In this document: piece by piece, positions 58,482 to 64,000 of the stretch
Layout of the letters: every line of letters begins with the position of its first letter
Position numbering within the stretch: the stretch's first letter is position 1
Source of the DNA: Corynebacterium sp. ES2730-CONJ
Lineage (GTDB): Bacteria; Actinomycetota; Actinomycetes; Mycobacteriales; Mycobacteriaceae
NCBI RefSeq assembly: GCF_024834055.1
Contig: NZ_JANUXZ010000002.1
Coordinates: 335,799 to 399,798 of the forward strand
DNA: 64,000 nucleotides
Reading direction: 5' to 3'
Notes under the pieces: generated by a model
What the model saw: only the letters and a program-made list of their open reading frames with translations
What the model was told of the DNA's origin: nothing
Databases searched by the model: none
Position numbers and translations under genes: made by a program

Positions 58482-58874
58482 GATGTCCTAATTAGGCAAT
58501 CAAGGCCAGACCCGCGACAGCCGCACGCTAGCGAAACTCATATTCTCACCAGTCACCTAGCGTGTGCGCTGAATCTTAGGATGTGGGGGAAAACCTAAGT
58601 CACCGGGTATATATGGACCTGCCGCATCACTACCGAGGCACGCTGAGGTACCACCAGTTGTGAGCGAGGCGGGGCAGTGCACGGTGCACAATTTTCTCGG
58701 TTTTGCCGAATGCGGCAAAACCAATGATAGGAAGCGGGCGATTATTTCCGTGCGGCACACCATAACCATTGCACACAATCGATAGTCTCCGCACTGTAGT
58801 CCTATTCATTCTGAACTTAACGGTTTACCCATGACGGGATCGAGCTCTACGGACACTCACAATGTGCTCATTGA
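58482..58874. other. 393-nt region without a convincing gene
   Basis: Downstream of the terminator at 58446-58481 and beyond the DUF421 stop. It contains the hairpin at 58699-58722 and a GTGCACGGTGCAC motif near 58678. A minus-strand frame of 73 codons (58557-58778) lacks a start signal and known features, so it is not called. Confidence 0.45.
58699..58722. promoter_or_regulatory. perfect 10-bp hairpin in the 58.5-58.9 kb gap
   Basis: GGTTTTGCCG and CGGCAAAACC around AATG. No T-run follows on either strand. It could be an operator or a terminator remnant about 150 nt beyond the DUF421 stop. Confidence 0.4.
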
Positions 58875-59378
58875 TCAGTAGAGATTAGTTAATGCGCTTC
58901 CATCGCCTCGATTACTGTGGGGGATAACACTGAGCTGACCATTGGATTCCAAGATAACGGCGAATATTTGGTCGAAGCCACCATACCCCGCTTGGCGAAT
59001 CGCCTGTTCAACTCCGGCAACGCTCAAACGGTGAGTATGGATAACATCGAGTAGCGGCTCACCGTCTCGGACAAGAAGTGCAGGTGGAGAGGTGATAATG
59101 CGCCGGATCCTAGAGTTATTGGAGCTTGCTCGTGCAACTACAAACTGCAGGCACGCCAAGAGGCCAAGGGCGAGCAGCCCTTCAGAATATGTCACATCCG
59201 TACTGAGAATAATGCTCGCAACAGTCGAGCCGAGAGCCACTGTAATAATAAAGTCAAAAGCATTGAGCTGCGCGAGGGTTCGCTTACCACTCATGCGCAA
59301 TATGGCAACGATGGTGAAATAGGTCAGCACACCAATAACAAGAATACGAATCAGAGAAAACCAAGAATCAAAGAACAT
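58875..59378 (-). CDS. DUF421 (YetF family) membrane protein
   Basis: A protein of 167 residues with three N-terminal helices (about 8-27, 40-60 and 66-83), the motif ILRMSGKRTLAQLNAFDFIITVALGS, and a C-terminal cytoplasmic domain (PPALLVRDGEPL). This is the usual DUF421/YetF arrangement. Function is unknown. Confidence 0.9.
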   Translation of the reverse strand: MFFDSWFSLIRILVIGVLTYFTIVAILRMSGKRTLAQLNAFDFIITVALGSTVASIILSTDVTYSEGLLALGLLACLQFVVARASSNNSRIRRIITSPPALLVRDGEPLLDVIHTHRLSVAGVEQAIRQAGYGGFDQIFAVILESNGQLSVIPHSNRGDGSALTNLY

Positions 59379-59426
59379 ACTCAGCAGTATGGCATATATG
59401 CTCAGGGCTATTTATTCGGGTAATAA

Positions 59427-59458
59427 AAAGGGCGGAGTGTGCGTGCACCCCGCCCTTT
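59427..59458 (-). terminator. intrinsic terminator of the GlpT-like gene
   Basis: AAAGGGCGG (59427-59435) pairs with CCGCCCTTT (59450-59458), with inner GTG/CAC pairing. On the minus strand TTTTTATTA follows. It lies 13 nt after the stop. Confidence 0.92.
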
Positions 59459-59470
59459 CGGTGAAAATCT

Positions 59471-60835
59471 CTAGATCAGCATCTTCCGACGTTCAAGTAG
59501 AGCATTTTCTTCCCTTCGAATGAAAAGGAAGATGATGAAGATCAGAACGGCGAAACCGAGGAAGACCATGAAGGTCACGTCCCAGCCAGCGTATTCCACG
59601 AGGTAGCCGACACCAGTAGACGCTAAGGTAGCGCCGAGAAGATAACCAAATAAACCGGTAAAACCTGCGGCGGTCCCGGCGACATTAGCAGGTGATAGAT
59701 CTAGAGCCTGGAGACCAATGAGGCCTACGGGACCATAGATGAATCCACCGATGAGGGCGACAAATAGCACCATGACCAAAAATGGGGTGCCGACGGGCAT
59801 GAGCCAATAGCCCGCAATAGATAGGCCAGCACCCGTGGTGAAGAGCAGGATCGAAGCACTGCGATTACCATTGAAAATTTTATCGGACGTCCAACCACAC
59901 AGAATCGTGCCTATAAATCCGGCGATTTCGAAAGCCCCAAAGCTAATCAATCCGCTGGTGATCGACATATTGTGCACTTCGGAGAGATAGGTAGTCACCC
60001 AGTTAAGAACGCCGTAGCGCAAGGCATAAACGAAGACATTACCGATGGCGAGCAGCAGGATGATCTTATTGGTCAAGATATGCTTGAATACCAGTTCACG
60101 GGTGGAAATTCCCAACCCATTATTGGTGTCTTCGGCGACTTTAGGCGGGTCATTGCGGTACTCATCAATTGGCGGCAAGCCCACAGCGGTAGGATTATCC
60201 CTGATGAGCACAAAGGAGATAACTGCGACGACAAGCGCCACAACAGCGGGTACCCAGAATGCTGCACGCCAGTTTTGCTCAGTAAGGTGCAAACCAAAAG
60301 CGACGAGGAAGGGCAGGGCGCCAGCGCCGAGATTATGGGAGGTATTCCACAATGAGCCTTTCCAGCCGCGTTCGTTAGTACTAAACCACTGAACTACAAC
60401 GCGCCCACACGGAGGATAGCCCATACCCTGGAACCATCCATTGATGAACATAACGGTGGCAAAGATACCCACACTGGCCGAAACCCACGGCACAAAGGCG
60501 ACGATGAGGTTCATAATGGCCGACAGGCCCAGACCCAACGGAAGGAAGTATCGCGCATTGGAGCGGTCGGAAACCATAGCGCTGAAGAATTTGGATAACC
60601 CGTAGCTGATCAATACAGCGTTGGCGATAATGCCGACAGCGGGCTTATCGATGACGCCATTTTCATCAAGAAGCAACGGCGCGATAGTCGAAATATTGTT
60701 GCGGATAAGATAAAAGCCTGCATACCCGAGGAAGATTCCCATGAAAACTTGGAATCGGAGGCGGGGATATTTACGGTCGATTTCTGCTTGAGGCAACCGT
60801 GGTGCAGCTGGCGGGGTGTGTAGCCATGTCAGCAC
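59471..60835 (-). CDS. glpT: organophosphate:phosphate antiporter, GlpT-like
   Basis: A major-facilitator protein of 454 residues with 12 predicted helices. It shows the OPA-family features FLGYAGFYLIRNNISTIAP in helix 1, the QGMGYPPCGRVVVQWFS segment, and SLWNTSHNLGAGALPFL. The likely substrate is glycerol-3-phosphate, exchanged for phosphate; other sugar phosphates cannot be excluded. It is transcribed alone with its own terminator. Confidence 0.85.
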   Translation of the reverse strand: MLTWLHTPPAAPRLPQAEIDRKYPRLRFQVFMGIFLGYAGFYLIRNNISTIAPLLLDENGVIDKPAVGIIANAVLISYGLSKFFSAMVSDRSNARYFLPLGLGLSAIMNLIVAFVPWVSASVGIFATVMFINGWFQGMGYPPCGRVVVQWFSTNERGWKGSLWNTSHNLGAGALPFLVAFGLHLTEQNWRAAFWVPAVVALVVAVISFVLIRDNPTAVGLPPIDEYRNDPPKVAEDTNNGLGISTRELVFKHILTNKIILLLAIGNVFVYALRYGVLNWVTTYLSEVHNMSITSGLISFGAFEIAGFIGTILCGWTSDKIFNGNRSASILLFTTGAGLSIAGYWLMPVGTPFLVMVLFVALIGGFIYGPVGLIGLQALDLSPANVAGTAAGFTGLFGYLLGATLASTGVGYLVEYAGWDVTFMVFLGFAVLIFIIFLFIRREENALLERRKMLI

Positions 60836-61218
60836 TGAAATGCTCCTTTACTAGATTGTAGGAGGCGCATTTATTGCAAAATACGTCAGCTTGCGATGAA
60901 TTAGATATCGCCAAAAAGCCGCACATATTATATGAATAATATTAATGAAAACCTAATAAAAACATGAGTAAAGCCTACGATGTGACTAAAGTCCCCCTCC
61001 CACAGGGGCGCTAGCATCCACACACGGACTTCACAATGCGATTCACTGCATAAATCTGGATTAACCCGGATATATCTCCCCATGTATGTGATCAGGTTCG
61101 CCTCACACCGACATATCCAAGTCTCTCCCACATTCAGGGAACCGATTGCGCTTATTCGCAGTCCAACGGTTTACATACAGCTACTCTCGCGAAATTCAAC
61201 GACCGAAGGACTCTAGCT
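60836..61218. other. 383-nt divergent intergenic region
   Basis: It lies between the GlpT-like gene and the first lipoprotein gene. The first part is AT-rich (60880-60960) and should hold the glpT promoter; the second should hold that of the lipoprotein gene. No gene or clear operator was recognised. Confidence 0.5.
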
Positions 61219-62445
61219 ATGAAATTCTTGCCAGTTGGAATACTAGGCGGCTGCCTTACCCTTCTCACCGCATGTACGAACGATGCCCCACAGCTCAACG
61301 CCGATTCCACCAACCCGTCCAAGTTGAACGTGGCGACAGCTCCCGCCACTGCACCCGTCACGCAACCGATTACCATAGACCGCTCCGACCCTAGGGGCGA
61401 AGACTACCACGAAGCTTTCAGCCATTTTGATCCCAACCTCGTCCTCCATGATTTCTGCGACCGCTTCACCCCCGAGGAACTGGTCAGCATCGGACTACAA
61501 GAAGACGAAAGCTCCGAGACAGAGCGGAGCCCTGATGGGTTTTTATCGAGCTGCGACTATAAGCCCTATCCACAAGACCCCAACGTCCTCTATGCGGTCG
61601 CGACAAACTTCACACAGCACAACTTATACCACCAACTTAACCGTCTTTTGCTCTTCGAATTCGAAGGACAGGACCCCCGCATCTACTTTCAATCACCCCA
61701 AAAAAATGGTGAGTCGAGTGAACTCTTCAATTGCACCGCTGCAACGAGCACCTCTGGAGGCACAGTAAACCTCACAACGAAAGTTTCCAAAAACGCCACT
61801 AACCCACATGCGTACTTCAACGATAGTGCCACCACCTGCAAACATTCACACGACAAACTTATCGAGCTGATCAACCTCAGCGGAATAAGGTGGCCGCAAC
61901 CTGTCATGCAGCCAGTCAATATAGACCCCAACGATCCTGCGTCTGAAGGCTACCAGGAAGCATACGACTATTCAGACCCCAATCTTGTCCCTTATGATTT
62001 CTGCGACCGCTTCACTCCCGAAGAATTCGCCAGTATCGGACTACAAAAAGATGAGACTTTTGAAACTAGCAAGTCGCCGAAGACGAAACTCACGGTCTGC
62101 CAATTCAAGCCCTTCCCTGAAAACCCAGATATCGTTCACCTCATCGCAACCGACGGAGTACCGTACAAAAAAAATCGCTCAGCTGGCCTTATTCTCGACT
62201 TCGAGTTCGAGGGGCGTCACCCCCGCATCTACTTCTTTGCATATTTACCCAATGGGGAGACGGACGAAAATTTTGATTGTAGCGCTGCTACAAGCACTAC
62301 CAGCGGCACATTATCCTTCTCGACACTTGTCTACAAAGATTTATTGGACCCTAGTACACCCCTAAGAGATCTCGCCAGTACTTGCAAATATTCACACGAC
62401 AAACTCATCGAGCTGATCAACCTCAGCGGAATACAGTGGCCATAG
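61219..62445 (+). CDS. lipoprotein with two DUF3558-like domains
   Basis: A protein of 408 residues with the lipobox LLTAC (signal 1-18) and AAGGA eight bases before the ATG. After a Thr/Pro linker come two homologous domains (about 50-230 and 233-408). Each runs from a D(P/S)xxEGYQEA-like start through (H/Y)DFCDRFTPEE(L/F)xSIGLQ and FEGxxPRIYF to a closing TCKxSHDKLIELINLSGIxWP. Each domain has four conserved cysteines, probably two disulfides. The pattern resembles DUF3558, a family of actinobacterial lipoproteins, but this is tentative. It is likely surface-exposed; function is unknown. Confidence 0.82.
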   Translation: MKFLPVGILGGCLTLLTACTNDAPQLNADSTNPSKLNVATAPATAPVTQPITIDRSDPRGEDYHEAFSHFDPNLVLHDFCDRFTPEELVSIGLQEDESSETERSPDGFLSSCDYKPYPQDPNVLYAVATNFTQHNLYHQLNRLLLFEFEGQDPRIYFQSPQKNGESSELFNCTAATSTSGGTVNLTTKVSKNATNPHAYFNDSATTCKHSHDKLIELINLSGIRWPQPVMQPVNIDPNDPASEGYQEAYDYSDPNLVPYDFCDRFTPEEFASIGLQKDETFETSKSPKTKLTVCQFKPFPENPDIVHLIATDGVPYKKNRSAGLILDFEFEGRHPRIYFFAYLPNGETDENFDCSAATSTTSGTLSFSTLVYKDLLDPSTPLRDLASTCKYSHDKLIELINLSGIQWP

Positions 62446-62453
62446 CCTCTCCA

Positions 62454-62569
62454 CCACAGCAAGCTATACCCAATCGCACTCACGATCACAGAAACGCCGA
62501 GCATTGATGAACAAACTCCTCACCCTCCTCAGCACCACAGCACTCCTTAGTTCTAGCGCGTGCACACCA
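62454..62569 (+). repeat. 116-bp direct repeat, copy 1
   Basis: From CCACAGCAAGCTATACCC to the codons after the lipobox of the second lipoprotein gene. It is identical to 63212-63327 except for one base (CTCACCCTC versus CTCACCTTC). It covers the upstream region, start codon and signal peptide. Confidence 0.93.
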
Positions 62570-63193
62570 AATCCACCAGGTCCTGATAGGACCGAAACAG
62601 TAACAGTGTCTCGCACCACCGCACCCCAAACCCCCGAGACTACTGCCCCCACCGTGCAGCCAGTCGATGTGGACCCCGACGACCCCAAATTCGAAGGCTA
62701 CCAAGAAGCATACGACCGCTCAGATCGTGACCTTGTTGTCCATGATTTCTGCGACCGCTTCACCACCGAAGAACTCGCTGGCATCGGGCTAAGCGCCCAC
62801 GACAGCTCAGAAACCGAAAGAGACGCTCAATTCAAAGAATCGGTCTGTTCCTTCGATCCCATCCCTGAATACCCAGGCGTCGAATACCAAGTCATGACGG
62901 GCCTCCTGTCATACGAGACGCAGCGCAATCTGGGCCAACTCTTGAACTTCGATTTCGAAGGGCGTCACCCCCGCATCTACTTCTACTCCAGCTTAACCAA
63001 TGCTAAAGCAGGCTTCTTCCTCGGTTGCACTGCAGCAACGAGCACCACTAACGGCACTATAAACTTTTCCACCGAAGCGTTTAGCGACGAACTTATCCCT
63101 GATGCGCGCTTCAACGATGCCGCTAGCACCTGCCAACACTCACACGACAAACTCATCGAGCTGATCAACCTCAGCGGAGTCCCATGGCCATGA
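62507..63193 (+). CDS. lipoprotein with one DUF3558-like domain (copy 2)
   Basis: A protein of 228 residues from the ATG at 62507 (MNKLLTLLSTTALLSSSAC), with lipobox SSAC. A short Thr-rich linker leads to one domain like those of the preceding gene (VHDFCDRFTTEELAGIGL, FDFEGRHPRIYFYS, TCQHSHDKLIELINLSGVPWP). The gene is a close paralogue of the next one and lies 61 nt after the previous. The ribosome binding site is weak. Function is unknown. Confidence 0.83.
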   Translation: MNKLLTLLSTTALLSSSACTPNPPGPDRTETVTVSRTTAPQTPETTAPTVQPVDVDPDDPKFEGYQEAYDRSDRDLVVHDFCDRFTTEELAGIGLSAHDSSETERDAQFKESVCSFDPIPEYPGVEYQVMTGLLSYETQRNLGQLLNFDFEGRHPRIYFYSSLTNAKAGFFLGCTAATSTTNGTINFSTEAFSDELIPDARFNDAASTCQHSHDKLIELINLSGVPWP

Positions 63194-63211
63194 TCACCTT
63201 CAACCCCACCG

Positions 63212-63327
63212 CCACAGCAAGCTATACCCAATCGCACTCACGATCACAGAAACGCCGAGCATTGATGAACAAACTCCTCACCTTCCTCAGCACCACAGCA
63301 CTCCTTAGTTCTAGCGCGTGCACACCA
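63212..63327 (+). repeat. 116-bp direct repeat, copy 2
   Basis: The partner of 62454-62569, 758 bp further on, with a single mismatch. Further long identical stretches continue inside the coding sequences, so the unit arose by a recent tandem duplication. Confidence 0.93.
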
Positions 63328-63960
63328 GATTCTTCTGGGCCAAACGAACCAAAGGAAACTGAAACGGCAACGGTGTCTCGCACTGCAGCTAACACCGCAC
63401 CCGAGACTACTGCCCCCACCGTGCAGCCAGTCGATGTGGACCCTGATGACCCCAGATTCGAGGGTTACCAAGAAGCATACGACCGCTCAGATCGTGACCT
63501 TGTTGTTCATGATTTCTGCGACCGCTTCACCCTCGAAGAACTCGCTGGCATCGGGCTGCGCGCCCACGACAGCTCAGAAACCGAAAGAGACTCTCAATTC
63601 AAAGAATCGTTCTGTTACTTCGATCCCACCCCTGAAGACCGAAGCGTCGAATACCAAGTTTTATCCGACAACCTACCGTACGAAGCGCAGCGCAGTTTGG
63701 GAACTCTTTTAGACTTCGATTTCGAGGGGCGCCACCCCCGCATCTACTTCTACTCCGACTTTCCCAACGGTGAGTCTAGCGTCTTCTTCCAGTGTATCGC
63801 TGCAACGAGCACCACCAACGGCACCATAAACCTCACCACCGAAGCGTTCAGCGACGAACTTATACCTGACGCGCGCTTCAACGATGCCGCTAGCACCTGC
63901 CAACACTCACACGACAAACTCATCGACCTCATCAACCTCAGCGGAGTCCCATGGCCATGA
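63265..63960 (+). CDS. lipoprotein with one DUF3558-like domain (copy 3)
   Basis: A protein of 231 residues from the ATG at 63265, with the same signal peptide and lipobox as copy 2 (MNKLLTFLSTTALLSSSAC). The domain is very similar (VHDFCDRFTLEELAGIGL, FDFEGRHPRIYFYS, TCQHSHDKLIDLINLSGVPWP). The frame is open upstream to 63184, but that part overlaps copy 2 and lacks a signal peptide. After the stop, TCACCTTCAACCCCACC repeats the end of copy 2, so the array may continue beyond the window. Confidence 0.83.
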   Translation: MNKLLTFLSTTALLSSSACTPDSSGPNEPKETETATVSRTAANTAPETTAPTVQPVDVDPDDPRFEGYQEAYDRSDRDLVVHDFCDRFTLEELAGIGLRAHDSSETERDSQFKESFCYFDPTPEDRSVEYQVLSDNLPYEAQRSLGTLLDFDFEGRHPRIYFYSDFPNGESSVFFQCIAATSTTNGTINLTTEAFSDELIPDARFNDAASTCQHSHDKLIDLINLSGVPWP

Positions 63961-64000
63961 TCACCTTCAACCCCACCACCACACAACAAGTAACCAACAT

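Noticed and set aside
58557..58778. Minus-strand frame of 73 codons in the gap before the DUF421 gene
   Set aside because: No ribosome binding site, no known motif, and it contains the perfect hairpin at 58699-58722. Most likely chance.

Overview
The window looks like chromosome of a mycolic-acid bacterium of the genus Corynebacterium or a close relative. The evidence is an antigen-85-type mycolyltransferase, the mycothiol gene mshA, the SenX3-RegX3 pair, the 33-residue ribosomal protein bS22 next to a BldC-like regulator, a B-type sdhCAB operon, and gene order recalling the M. tuberculosis Rv0476-Rv0534 region. No rRNA, tRNA, CRISPR, phage or insertion sequence was seen. Base composition looks moderate (mid-50s % GC by eye, not computed).

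Layout. 1-1.7 kb: the end of menA, a DUF4229-like protein, a small membrane protein and an ArsR regulator. 1.7-21 kb: a long minus-strand block. Read in the direction of transcription it runs hemA-hemC-hemD-hemB-membrane protein, then an inserted secreted thrombospondin-3-repeat protein flanked by terminators, then a degenerate P1B-type ATPase, hemE, hemY and hemL, a histidine phosphatase, and the system II cytochrome c maturation genes tlpA/resA, ccdA, resB and ccsB. Heme supply and heme attachment to cytochrome c are therefore encoded together. 21-29 kb: glutaredoxin, HAD hydrolase, bS22, BldC-like protein, proC, a conserved membrane protein, an Rv0495c-like protein, regX3-senX3 and gpmA. 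29-34 kb: surface and accessory genes (trypsin-like protease, DUF885 protein, LPNTG protein) and an aldehyde dehydrogenase. 34-44 kb: mshA, an acyl-CoA ligase, murB, a DUF2505 protein, a putative methyltransferase, an LmeA-like protein, a DeoC-like protein without its Schiff-base lysine, a DUF2516 protein, a DUF445 protein and small membrane proteins. 44-50 kb: sdhB-sdhA-sdhC behind a DtxR-like box, lpd, and an unlisted 38-codon ORF resembling corynebacterial PorA-type peptides. 50-58 kb: mycolyltransferase, prolyl oligopeptidase, the rhamnose genes rmlB, rmlCD (fused) and rmlA, and a DsbA/CcdA oxidative-folding pair. 58-64 kb: a DUF421 protein, a GlpT-like transporter, and a tandem family of secreted lipoproteins (four copies of one domain in three genes) that reaches the window end.

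The strongest items for a second look are: the P-type ATPase in the heme cluster that keeps the fold but has lost every catalytic motif; the PorA-like peptide divergent from a mycolyltransferase across a 24-nt perfect palindrome; the DeoC-like pseudoenzyme; the recently duplicated lipoprotein array; and three DtxR-like sites, before sdhC, hemA and the arsR-type gene.
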